A stretch of 19,207 nucleotides of DNA from UBA1479 sp964012715. Lineage in GTDB: Bacteria > Pseudomonadota > Alphaproteobacteria > Rhodospirillales > Casp-alpha2. Where the stretch lies: assembly GCA_964012715.1 (NCBI GenBank), contig CAXGUG010000077.1, positions 1 through 19,207 on the forward strand, written 5' to 3'. A model generated the notes under the pieces. It was given only the letters and a program-made list of their open reading frames with translations, searched no databases and was not told the origin of the DNA. Positions 7,694 through 14,873 of the stretch are shown in pieces. Both the position numbers and the translations under genes were made by a program. How positions within the stretch are numbered: the stretch's first letter is position 1; every line of letters starts with the position of its first letter.

Positions 7694-8818
7694 TTAAAAC
7701 GTAATAACCTGGCGGACCGTATGACCTTCATGCAGGCGGTCGAAGGCTTCGTTGATCTGTTCCAACGGGATTTTCTCGCAGATCAGCTTGTCCACCGGCA
7801 ACGCGCCCCGCTTGTACATTTCGATGTAATTGGGAATGTCCCGTTCCGGCACGCAGCTGCCCAGGTAGCTTCCCTTGATGGTGCGTTCTTCGGTCACCAG
7901 GTTGACGTGCTGGACGCAGAAATTGGTGGCCGGATGGCTAAGGCCCGACGACGTCGTGGTCCCGCCGCGCTTGGTCACCTTATAGGCCAGTTCCATGGCC
8001 TCGACCTTGCCGACGCATTCAAACATGTATTCCAGGCCGCCGCCGGTGGCGTCCTTGACCTTCTCGACCACGTTGTTGTCCAGGGCGTTGAACACCTGAT
8101 CGCAGCCCAGGCGCTTGCCCCATTCCAACTTATCGTCCAGGGCGTCGATGCCGATGATGTGCTTGGCGCCGGCGGCCTTGGCGCCCATCACGGCGGCCAG
8201 GCCGGTCCCGCCCAGGCCGACAACGCCGACTGTCGAGCCCGGCGTAACCTTCGCCGTGTTGATGACCGCGCCGACGCCGGTGATCACCGCGCAGGAGAAC
8301 GTACAAGCCACGTCGAGCGGTAGTTCCTTATCGATCTTGATGACCGACGACCGGTGCGACACCGCGTATTCCGCGAAACAGGACACACCCGCCTGGTGAT
8401 ACAGCTTGGTGCCGTTCTTGTGCAGGCGCATACCGCCGCCCAGCAACGTCCCCGAACTGTTGGCGGCGCCACCCGGTTCGCACAGCGACGGGCGGCCTTC
8501 GCGGCAGGGGCGGCATTTGCCGCAGGACGGCAGAAAGGCGAAAACCACATGGTCGCCCGGCTCCAGGTCCGTCACGCCGGGGCCGACTTCCTGCACGATG
8601 CCAGACGCTTCATGGCCCAGAACGATCGGCAAGGGCCGCTCGCGCACGCCGGCGACGACCGACAGGTCAGAGTGACAAACACCCGCAGCCGCCATTTTGA
8701 TCAGCACTTCGTTTGCCTGCGGCGGATCGAGGTCGACCTCTTCCACCCGCACGGGCTGCGATTTGGCATAGGGCTGAGCAGCGCCCAGTTCATAGATGAC
8801 GGCGGCTTTCATTTTCAT
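7694..8818 (-). CDS. Zinc-dependent alcohol dehydrogenase (medium-chain MDR family)
   Basis: The 374-aa enzyme belongs to the zinc-containing medium-chain dehydrogenases and resembles the class III-like AdhC branch. Catalytic zinc ligands are expected at Cys48 (GVCHSD), His69/Glu70 (GHE) and Cys176 (TFSCAV). The structural zinc lobe has four cysteines, at 99, 102, 105 and 113 (CGKCRPC to SLC). The dinucleotide turn GVVGLGGTG (198-206) ends its second strand in Asp225, favouring NAD over NADP. The start is ATG 8818, with GGGAG 11 nt upstream; ATG 8812 is possible but further from the site. It is the first gene of the minus-strand block. It should oxidise an alcohol, or a hemithioacetal-type adduct if it is formaldehyde-dehydrogenase-like, so one attractive but unproven role is removing an aldehyde or alcohol released by the dioxygenase. 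Confidence 0.92.
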   Translation of the reverse strand: MKMKAAVIYELGAAQPYAKSQPVRVEEVDLDPPQANEVLIKMAAAGVCHSDLSVVAGVRERPLPIVLGHEASGIVQEVGPGVTDLEPGDHVVFAFLPSCGKCRPCREGRPSLCEPGGAANSSGTLLGGGMRLHKNGTKLYHQAGVSCFAEYAVSHRSSVIKIDKELPLDVACTFSCAVITGVGAVINTAKVTPGSTVGVVGLGGTGLAAVMGAKAAGAKHIIGIDALDDKLEWGKRLGCDQVFNALDNNVVEKVKDATGGGLEYMFECVGKVEAMELAYKVTKRGGTTTSSGLSHPATNFCVQHVNLVTEERTIKGSYLGSCVPERDIPNYIEMYKRGALPVDKLICEKIPLEQINEAFDRLHEGHTVRQVITF

Positions 8819-8874
8819 TTCTGGATGGGCTCCCGAGAGAATTTTAAAATGGTCACGTTTCTTATCTGGCGGGA

Positions 8875-8903
8875 AGCTTATCCCTGCCCGTGTCCATCGG
8901 CAA
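8875..8903 (-). promoter_or_regulatory. Candidate sigma-70 promoter for the alcohol dehydrogenase block
   Basis: On the minus strand TTGCCG (8898-8903) and TAAGCT (8875-8880) are separated by exactly 17 nt, an acceptable housekeeping-sigma arrangement, with a leader of roughly 50 nt before the ATG at 8818. It was found by eye and no start-site data support it. Confidence 0.35.
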
Positions 8904-8959
8904 GACACCCCCAAGCGTCAGACCTAGCGAACCTGAGCAATCAACACCAGCATGACGAG

Positions 8960-8977
8960 AAAAGACTGGAGTCTTTT
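8960..8977. promoter_or_regulatory. Inverted repeat between divergent genes, possible operator
   Basis: AAAAGACT and AGTCTTTT form a perfect 8+8 inverted repeat around GG. It lies about 55 nt upstream of the candidate dehydrogenase promoter and 104 nt upstream of the methyltransferase start. A regulator dimer could bind here and act on both. Read on the plus strand it could also fold as a 7-bp hairpin with one extra T, too weak to be a convincing terminator. Confidence 0.35.
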
Positions 8978-9080
8978 TCAAACCGATATAAAAGCGGCAT
9001 GAAGGTCATCATCTTCTTTGCGTTATTAGGTCGCGCACAAAATTTCAACAAAACAGCGACGTCCGTGCGGAGAATAGAAA

Positions 9081-10382
9081 TTGAAATTCATCGTGAATTA
9101 CAACGTCGATCCGGCCGAAACCGATTTTCGGTCCGTGCAGCATGTCATGTCCATCATCAGGACCTTCCTCGCCGTTTTCACCGATAGAGATTCCTGCGCG
9201 CTTGAAATCCGTACCGACGACACCTCCTTGGGCAACTTCTCACTCCATGGGGTGTTCAACGAATGCTTGGAACAAGAGCGCCACCTGCACAAAGCTTCGG
9301 GCATCGTGCGAATTGTCACCCCCACACCAGAGGCGATCCAACACAACGATGACGACATCATTTTGCCCCCCTCTGCTCCTGTCAGCGCCGACGACCTGTT
9401 CAGAATGTACCGGAATTCCGACTCTCGCTTAGCGACCGCCTATGAAGAAGAACATGTCAGCGATCTTTACGATGCTGATATGATCGCCTTCGCAACGACC
9501 AACGGAAACGGTTTCGGCTCCAGCACGCCGGAGCAGGCGCGCCCCGCCGTTACCTATATCACCCGGCCGGATAACAACGTCACCAGTGTCCTTGACGTCG
9601 GTTGTGGAGCGGGCCGAATTTACGAACAACTCTCGAGGCATTGCCTGATAACAGGGCATGCCATGCCCCATTACGTCGGTCTCGACTACAGCCGCAGCCA
9701 AATCGAACGGGCGCGAAGAAAATACCCGCGCGCATTTTTCAGTTACGGCGATGCAACCGAGTTACCGTTTCCAGATAACAGCTTTGATATCGTCGTGGCA
9801 TCAAGCGTGTTGGGCTTCATGCCGATTGAAAGAGCGATAAAAGGCCTGTCCGAGGTTTTAAGGATAGGGCGCAAGGGAGCCTTGACGGAACTAACCTGCA
9901 CGAGCCGAACTCACCCCCTGACCGGTCGCGGAACATTTGAAAAATTCAGATGGAGTTCGAGATATAGCGTAGTCACGTCTCACCCTCCGATTGAAGACGT
10001 TCTCGCAGTCGCTCAGTCCTCGAACAAAGTTGACGTCACGCAGAAAGAACATATCCACGTACACACACAAGCCGGACACCAGACGACGGTGCCGGAAGCC
10101 AGCGAGCAGTTTGCCGTTTTCAACCAATTTCTCGAACAATCCATACAATCCCTGCTACCGAAGCACGGCAGCGTCGATAGGATTCCGCGCGATGAAATTG
10201 ATTCCCTGATGCTGCGGGGAGGACAAGTGGAGTTGGCATCCGGCGCCAAACACCGCATTGATCCCGGCATGATCTGGGACCGGTATGTGCAAGCGACCAT
10301 ACAGCCGAAAGGTTGGCGCTGGGCACCGGTCACCCGGTTGGACGACCGATATACGAAGGTTCAGGTTTTCGATTTTTCCTAA
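9081..10382 (+). CDS. SAM-dependent class I methyltransferase with unrecognised flanking domains
   Basis: The middle of this 433-aa protein is a Methyltransf_11-like Rossmann methyltransferase. Motif I is VLDVGCGAGR (170-179), the acidic residue after strand 2 is Asp202 (VGLDYS), GDATELPFPDNSFDIVVASSVL (223-244) covers the adenine-binding and motif IV region, and a later GLSEVLRIGRKG helix-turn matches the fold. The first 130 residues (KFIVNYNVDPAETDF onward) and the last 140 (to RWAPVTRLDDRYTKVQVFDFS) are not known to me, so substrate and product are unassigned. The start is TTG at 9081, with GGAG 8 nt upstream and no better ATG nearby. The gene is less GC-rich than ilvD and stands alone between a divergent operon and ilvD, which may point to horizontal acquisition. 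It has no signal peptide or membrane segment. Confidence 0.8.
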   Translation: MKFIVNYNVDPAETDFRSVQHVMSIIRTFLAVFTDRDSCALEIRTDDTSLGNFSLHGVFNECLEQERHLHKASGIVRIVTPTPEAIQHNDDDIILPPSAPVSADDLFRMYRNSDSRLATAYEEEHVSDLYDADMIAFATTNGNGFGSSTPEQARPAVTYITRPDNNVTSVLDVGCGAGRIYEQLSRHCLITGHAMPHYVGLDYSRSQIERARRKYPRAFFSYGDATELPFPDNSFDIVVASSVLGFMPIERAIKGLSEVLRIGRKGALTELTCTSRTHPLTGRGTFEKFRWSSRYSVVTSHPPIEDVLAVAQSSNKVDVTQKEHIHVHTQAGHQTTVPEASEQFAVFNQFLEQSIQSLLPKHGSVDRIPRDEIDSLMLRGGQVELASGAKHRIDPGMIWDRYVQATIQPKGWRWAPVTRLDDRYTKVQVFDFS

Positions 10383-10516
10383 TCAGATAGCCGCTTTGTC
10401 CCCACGTTCACAAATCTATATCTTCCACACGCCCTTGCCTTGCGGGGGCTTCCGGCATTAAACCATCGGTCCCGAACAACACGAATAATGGCTCATCCGT
10501 TCCAGGGAGGTCCTCC

Positions 10517-12238
10517 ATGGCCAAGAAATTCGACAAATCCAAGCTGCCGTCCCGCTATACAAGCGTCGGGCCGGAAAGCGCGCCGCACCGCTCGTACTAT
10601 TACGCCATGGGCATGACCGAGGAAGAGATCGAACAACCCTTCGTCGGCGTCGCCACCTGCTGGAACGAAGCAGCGCCCTGCAACATCGCGCTGAGCCGTC
10701 AGGCCCAGGCGGTCAAGACCGGCGTCAAGGAAGCCCACGGCACGCCCCGCGAGTTCACCACCATCACCGTGACCGATGGGATCGCCATGGGCCACCAGGG
10801 CATGAAATCGTCGCTGGCGTCGCGCGACGTGATCGCCGACTCGGTCGAGCTGACGATGCGCGGCCATTGCTACGACGCCATGGTCTGCCTCGCGGGTTGC
10901 GACAAATCCCTGCCCGGCATGATGATGGTCATGCTGCGCCTGAACGTGCCGTCGGTGTTCATGTACGGCGGCTCGATCCTGCCCGGTAAGTTCAAGGGCA
11001 AGGACGTCACCGTGATCGACGTGTTCGAAGCCGTCGGCGCCAACGCCAACGGCTCCATGTCCGACGACGACCTGCACGAGCTGGAATGCGTCGCCTGCCC
11101 GTCCGCCGGGTCCTGCGGCGGCCAGTTCACGGCCAACACCATGGCCTGCGTTTCGGAAGCCATCGGCCTGGCGCTGCCCGGCTCCGCCGGCTCCCCCGCC
11201 CCCTACGAAAGCCGCGACGAATACGCCGTGGCCTCGGGCAAGGCGGTCATGAACCTGATCGAAAAGAACCTGCGCCCGCGCGACATCGTGACCCGCAAGT
11301 CGTTCGAAAACGCGGCGCGGATCGTCGCCGCCTCGGGCGGGTCGACCAACGCCGGTCTGCACCTGCCGGCGATGGCGCATGAATGCGGCATCGACTTCAC
11401 CCTCGAAGACGTCTGCGAAATCTTCAAGACCACGCCGTACATCGCCGACCTGAAGCCGGGCGGCAAATACGTGGCCAAGGACCTGTTCGACGTCGGCGGC
11501 GTGCCGGTGCTGATGAAGGCCCTGTTGGACGCCGGCTTCCTGCACGGCGACTGCATGACCGTGACCGGCAAGACCATCGCCGAAAACCTGGCCGACGTTG
11601 TGTTCCCCACCGACCAGGACGTGATCTATCCGGTGTCCAAGGCGATCACCCCGACCGGCGGCGTCGTCGGCCTGAAGGGCTCGCTTGCCCCCGAGGGTGC
11701 GATCGTCAAGGTCGCGGGCCTGCACAAGCTGCAGTTCACCGGCACGGCCCGTTGCTTCGATTGCGAGGAAGACGCCCTGCAGGCGGTCCTCAAGCAGCAG
11801 ATCAAGGAAGGCGAAGTCGTCGTCATCCGCTACGAAGGCCCCAAGGGCGGCCCCGGCATGCGCGAAATGCTGTCCACGACCTCGGCCATCTACGGCCAGG
11901 GCCTGGGCGAAAAGGTCGCGCTGATCACCGACGGCCGGTTCTCGGGCGCGACGCGCGGGTTCTGCATCGGTCACGTCGGCCCGGAAGCCGCCGTGGGCGG
12001 CCCCATCGGCCTGTTGAAGGACGGCGACGTCATCACCATCGACGCCGATAAAGGCACGCTGGACGTGGAAGTCTCCGCCGAGGAGATGGAAGCCCGCCGC
12101 AAGGCCTGGAAGCCGCGCAAACACGACTACCAGTCGGGCGTGCTTTGGAAGTATGCTCAGCTTGTGGGCCCCGCCTGCAACGGCGCCGTCACCCATCCGG
12201 GCGCCAAAGAGGAAACCCACGTTTACGCTGACATCTGA
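10517..12238 (+). CDS. ilvD: Dihydroxy-acid dehydratase
   Basis: IlvD dehydrates 2,3-dihydroxyisovalerate and 2,3-dihydroxy-3-methylvalerate to the 2-keto acid precursors of valine, leucine and isoleucine, in the cytosol, with an Fe-S cluster and Mg2+. The 573-aa protein is full length for the family. Cluster ligands are expected at Cys55 (APCNIAL), Cys128 (GCDKSLPGM) and Cys200 (CPSAGSCGGQF). GGSTNAGLHLPAMAHE and GRFSGATRGFCIGHVGPEA are further family signatures. The start has AGGGAGG 6 nt upstream. Sugar-acid dehydratases of the same superfamily are the main alternative, but the CNIALSRQAQAVKTGV and TVTDGIAMGHQGMKSSL segments fit IlvD. It is followed 54 nt later by the PilZ gene; no other ilv gene is present. 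Confidence 0.95.
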   Translation: MAKKFDKSKLPSRYTSVGPESAPHRSYYYAMGMTEEEIEQPFVGVATCWNEAAPCNIALSRQAQAVKTGVKEAHGTPREFTTITVTDGIAMGHQGMKSSLASRDVIADSVELTMRGHCYDAMVCLAGCDKSLPGMMMVMLRLNVPSVFMYGGSILPGKFKGKDVTVIDVFEAVGANANGSMSDDDLHELECVACPSAGSCGGQFTANTMACVSEAIGLALPGSAGSPAPYESRDEYAVASGKAVMNLIEKNLRPRDIVTRKSFENAARIVAASGGSTNAGLHLPAMAHECGIDFTLEDVCEIFKTTPYIADLKPGGKYVAKDLFDVGGVPVLMKALLDAGFLHGDCMTVTGKTIAENLADVVFPTDQDVIYPVSKAITPTGGVVGLKGSLAPEGAIVKVAGLHKLQFTGTARCFDCEEDALQAVLKQQIKEGEVVVIRYEGPKGGPGMREMLSTTSAIYGQGLGEKVALITDGRFSGATRGFCIGHVGPEAAVGGPIGLLKDGDVITIDADKGTLDVEVSAEEMEARRKAWKPRKHDYQSGVLWKYAQLVGPACNGAVTHPGAKEETHVYADI

Positions 12239-12247
12239 CGCCGGAAC

Positions 12248-12275
12248 ATCCCCGGCGGCGGACACCGTCGGGGAT
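12248..12275 (+). other. Hairpin between ilvD and the PilZ gene
   Basis: ATCCCCGGCGG (12248-12258) pairs with CCGTCGGGGAT (12265-12275), 11 bp with one G-T wobble and a 6-nt loop. It starts 10 nt after the ilvD stop and ends 17 nt before the PilZ start. The missing T run argues against a classical terminator. It may protect the ilvD 3' end or partly uncouple expression of the genes that follow. Confidence 0.5.
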
Positions 12276-12292
12276 AGGCTGAGGAACGGGTC

Positions 12293-12595
12293 ATGACCGA
12301 TACGTCGTCGCTTAACCGCCGAGAACACGACCGCGCCGCAACCGGGTTGCAGGCGCGCGTCACGGTCGGCGAGGCCACGACCAAGTGCAAGATCGAGGAT
12401 ATTTCCCCCGGCGGGGCGCAGATCATCGCCTCGCTGGATCTTGCCCGGGGTCGCAACCTGACCCTCAACCTCGGCCATTTCGGCGATGTCCATGCCACCG
12501 TGGTGTGGTGCCGCAAGGGTCGCCTGGGCATCAAGTTCGAGGCCGATCCCGAGGTCATGGCCGAAATCGTCATGACGATCGCCCATATGGGCTAG
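12293..12595 (+). CDS. PilZ-domain protein, probable c-di-GMP binder
   Basis: This 100-aa single-domain protein has both PilZ signatures: an RRxxxR-type N-terminal motif (NRREHDRAA, Arg9, Arg10 and Arg14) and DxSxxG (Asp36, Ser38, Gly41 in EDISPGG), which together grip cyclic di-GMP. The remainder is the expected beta-barrel, ending LGIKFEADPEVMAEIV. Stand-alone PilZ proteins act as adaptors that transmit second-messenger levels to a partner; no partner is evident among the neighbours. The start has GAGGAA 7-8 nt upstream. Its stop is only 12 nt before the start of the PLP-enzyme gene, so the two are likely co-transcribed, and ilvD may belong to the same transcript. Confidence 0.9.
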   Translation: MTDTSSLNRREHDRAATGLQARVTVGEATTKCKIEDISPGGAQIIASLDLARGRNLTLNLGHFGDVHATVVWCRKGRLGIKFEADPEVMAEIVMTIAHMG

Positions 12596-12607
12596 GCCGC
12601 GGCGCGC

Positions 12608-13882
12608 ATGTCTTCCGCCCCGACCGTATCGAATTCCCCCACCTTCGACGTTTCCTTCGCCCGCGCGCAGTTTCCGGACTCCTGTTTCGCGCCGGGGCCG
12701 GACGGCGGCTGGGCATTTTTCGAAAACGCGGGCGGCTCGTTCGTGCCGCGCACGGTCGTCACCCGCATGACCGACTACATGCGCGAAAGCCAGGTTCAGC
12801 CCCTGGCCCCCTACCCTCAATCGCAACTCGCCGCCCGCCGCATGGCCGAGGGCCACGACCGCATGGCGGCGATGATCGGCGCGGCCCCGGACGAAGTCGT
12901 GATCGGCCCCTCGACCTCGATGAACGTCTACGTCCTGGCGCAGGCCCTGCGGCCCCTGTGGCAGCCCGGCGACGAGGTGATCGTCGCCGTCGCCAATCAC
13001 GAGGCCAATTCCTCGCCCTGGCGGCGCTTGGCCGAATTCGGCATCGTCATCAAGGAATGGCCGGTCGACCCGGCCACGGGCGTCCTTCGCGGCGATCTAC
13101 TAGGCGACCTGTTGACCGAGCGCACGCGGCTGGTCGCCTTCCCCCATGTCTCCAACATCACCGGCGACATCAACGACGTCGCCGCCATCACCCGTCAGGT
13201 TCATGCCGCCGGGGCCTGGGTCTGCGTCGATGCCGTGGCCTATGCCCCGCACCGGGCCATCGACGTGAAGGCCTGGGACGTCGATTTCTACCTGTTCAGT
13301 TTCTACAAGATCATGGGGCCCCATATGGGGCTGCTCTACGGCAAGCGCGAGCGCCTGTTGGAAGCGCGCGGCCAGGGCCACCTGTTCTTTGCCGAGGACG
13401 ACGTCCAGCACAAGCTGAACCCCACCGGCCCGCAGCACGAAATGATCGCCGCCCTGGCCGGCATCGCCGATTATTTCGACGCCCTGGCCGACCATCACGG
13501 GATCGCGGGCAACGACCTGCACAGCCGCGCCCGGGGCGTGTTCGAGCTGATCGCGGGCCATGAACAGCGCCTCGCCGAACGGTTCCTGGCGGGGACCTTA
13601 AGCATCCCCGGCCTGCGCCTCCTGGGCCGCCCCAGCGCCAACGCCCGGGACCGCGCGCCGACGTTTTCCTTCACCATCGAGGGCACATCCTCGGCCGAGG
13701 TGGTCGAACGCCTGACCGCCCAGAAAATCGCCTGCTGGAACGGCGACTTCTACGCCCCCCGCCTGCTCGAAGCCGTCGGCGTCAAAGACACCACCGACGG
13801 CGTCGTCCGCACGTCCATGGCGCATTACAATACGGTGGGTGAGGTGGAGAGGTTGGTGGGGGCTTTGGGGGCCATATCTTGA
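12608..13882 (+). CDS. Class V PLP-dependent enzyme, cysteine-desulfurase-like
   Basis: The 424-aa protein is a fold-type I aminotransferase class V enzyme resembling the VC1184-type cysteine-desulfurase-like subfamily. Lys234 in YLFSFYKIMGPHMG is the predicted Schiff-base lysine, Asp208 in VCVDAVAYAPHRAID contacts the pyridine nitrogen, and NHEANSSPW (130-138) and HVSNITGDIND (180-190) are subfamily hallmarks. I do not see the usual C-terminal active-site Cys loop of SufS/IscS; Cys376 in KIACWNGDFYAPR lies in a different context, so true desulfurase activity is doubtful. No strong Shine-Dalgarno precedes the ATG at 12608, suggesting translational coupling to the PilZ gene 12 nt upstream. No suf or isc genes are nearby. 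The substrate is unknown, possibly an amino acid or a modified amine. Confidence 0.85.
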   Translation: MSSAPTVSNSPTFDVSFARAQFPDSCFAPGPDGGWAFFENAGGSFVPRTVVTRMTDYMRESQVQPLAPYPQSQLAARRMAEGHDRMAAMIGAAPDEVVIGPSTSMNVYVLAQALRPLWQPGDEVIVAVANHEANSSPWRRLAEFGIVIKEWPVDPATGVLRGDLLGDLLTERTRLVAFPHVSNITGDINDVAAITRQVHAAGAWVCVDAVAYAPHRAIDVKAWDVDFYLFSFYKIMGPHMGLLYGKRERLLEARGQGHLFFAEDDVQHKLNPTGPQHEMIAALAGIADYFDALADHHGIAGNDLHSRARGVFELIAGHEQRLAERFLAGTLSIPGLRLLGRPSANARDRAPTFSFTIEGTSSAEVVERLTAQKIACWNGDFYAPRLLEAVGVKDTTDGVVRTSMAHYNTVGEVERLVGALGAIS

Positions 13883-14130
13883 AGGCCAAAAAGCCAGAAG
13901 GTGAAATAAGCGCCCCGATGGAGTGGCTTAAAATCGTGCTCTGGCTTTTTGGAATTGGAGCCTTAGTGGGTTTAGTCGTTCAGATACACCCGACCGGCGG
14001 AACAAATTTCGAAATGTCCCGCGTATGGAAGTATTACCTGTTTGTCGGCGTTGGCGGCCTTTTCTGCCTTGATCGAATACGCCGGAGCATCATCGCATTG
14101 AGGGCAAGAACTAATCCGGAGTCAGAGTAA
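13879..14130 (+). CDS. Small two-TM membrane protein of unknown function
   Basis: I do not recognise this protein of up to 83 aa. It has two hydrophobic segments, about 17-36 (IVLWLFGIGALVGLVVQI) and 50-66 (YYLFVGVGGLFCLDRI), then a basic tail (RIRRSIIALRAR), so an inner-membrane protein with positive ends is likely. The proposed TTG start at 13879 overlaps the previous stop as TTGA, a typical coupling arrangement. An ATG at 13918 (MEWLKIVLW) would give a 70-aa version with AGAAGG about 12 nt upstream, and I cannot choose firmly. Base composition is noticeably less GC-rich than in the PLP-enzyme gene before it, which could mean a recent arrival or weaker constraint. It converges on the coiled-coil gene with 35 nt between. 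Confidence 0.55.
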   Translation: MKAKKPEGEISAPMEWLKIVLWLFGIGALVGLVVQIHPTGGTNFEMSRVWKYYLFVGVGGLFCLDRIRRSIIALRARTNPESE

Positions 14131-14165
14131 GAAACCCGCAAGCAGCCCAAACGAGCACGACCAGG

Positions 14166-14741
14166 CTATTGCGAGGGCACCGGCGGCACGTTCGACTGCG
14201 CCGCGTGAAACTGGTCCACCGCCTTGCGGGTTTTGTTCAGCTTCTTTTCCAGCATCTTTTCCTCTTTTTCGAGGGCGCGTTCGAGGCCTTTGATGCGCTT
14301 GTTAAGCGCTTCGATATTGGCGAGGCGTTCGATGCGGCGTTCGGCGTCGCGTTTGCGGCTCCATTTGCGGAAGCGCCATTCGCCCGCGACCAGCAGCAGC
14401 ATCACCCCCGCCCCGGCGCAGACCAGCGCGCCCACCAGATAGGCAGTTTTGTGCAGGCTGACCGCCGTGCCCCAGAAGCCGATGGTGGTCAGGCAGGCCG
14501 CCGTCATGAACAACAGGCGGCGGGTCACCGGGTCGTCCTTCTGGACCTCGTTCTGAGCGGCGGCGACGGCGATGGCGATCTCGGTCTTGGCCATGGCCTG
14601 CCATTGCTTGAACGACATGCCTTCGCCGATGGTGCGGCCCTCGCGGATGAACTGCTCCAGGCGCATCATGATGTATTCGGCGCGCTGTTCGGGCGTCGGG
14701 TCCAGGGGCAGTTCGGGCGTTTGCGGGTCGTTCATCGTCAT
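14166..14741 (-). CDS. Two-TM protein with C-terminal coiled coil
   Basis: This 191-aa protein matches no family I know. After a soluble N-terminus rich in Pro and acidic residues (1-70), it has two TM segments (about 75-95 and 99-120) forming a hairpin, then a strongly charged Lys/Glu/Arg heptad-like stretch (about 128-182: RIERLANIEALNKRIKGLE onward) that should form a coiled coil, and a Pro-rich tail. Both ends are predicted to be cytoplasmic. ATG codons at 14741 and 14735 are both possible; GGAG lies 4 nt before the first and 10 nt before the second. It lies downstream of mscS on the same strand, 132 nt away with a hairpin between, so co-transcription is uncertain. Confidence 0.7.
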   Translation of the reverse strand: MTMNDPQTPELPLDPTPEQRAEYIMMRLEQFIREGRTIGEGMSFKQWQAMAKTEIAIAVAAAQNEVQKDDPVTRRLLFMTAACLTTIGFWGTAVSLHKTAYLVGALVCAGAGVMLLLVAGEWRFRKWSRKRDAERRIERLANIEALNKRIKGLERALEKEEKMLEKKLNKTRKAVDQFHAAQSNVPPVPSQ

Positions 14742-14825
14742 ACGTCTCCGACGATCACCCTAAGCCAGTGCGATTAACAGGCGGTTACTCGGCCGCGCCC
14801 GCACGGCAGATACCGTACAACCGAT

Positions 14826-14848
14826 GAGGGGGCCCATAAGGCCCCCTC
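14826..14848 (-). terminator. GC-rich hairpin after mscS, probable terminator
   Basis: GAGGGGGCC and GGCCCCCTC form a perfect 9-bp stem with a 5-nt loop, 25 nt beyond the mscS stop. There is no T run on either strand, so termination would be imperfect or factor-assisted; the stem may instead stabilise the mscS message. Confidence 0.45.
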
Positions 14849-14873
14849 CGGTACGTCATTTCGGACGGCAGGC

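Noticed and set aside
10493..13000. 835-codon open frame on the minus strand, antisense to ilvD, the PilZ gene and the start of the PLP-enzyme gene
   Set aside because: Its translation is His/Gly/Asp/Arg-rich low-complexity sequence typical of the antisense frame of high-GC genes. It lies over IlvD, whose motifs are unmistakable, and has no domain of its own.
14760..14837. 25-codon minus-strand ORF (MGPLIGCTVSAVRARPSNRLLIALA) after mscS
   Set aside because: The start codon lies in the loop of the mscS-distal hairpin and the apparent ribosome site is the hairpin's own G-run, so it is more likely a by-product of that stem.
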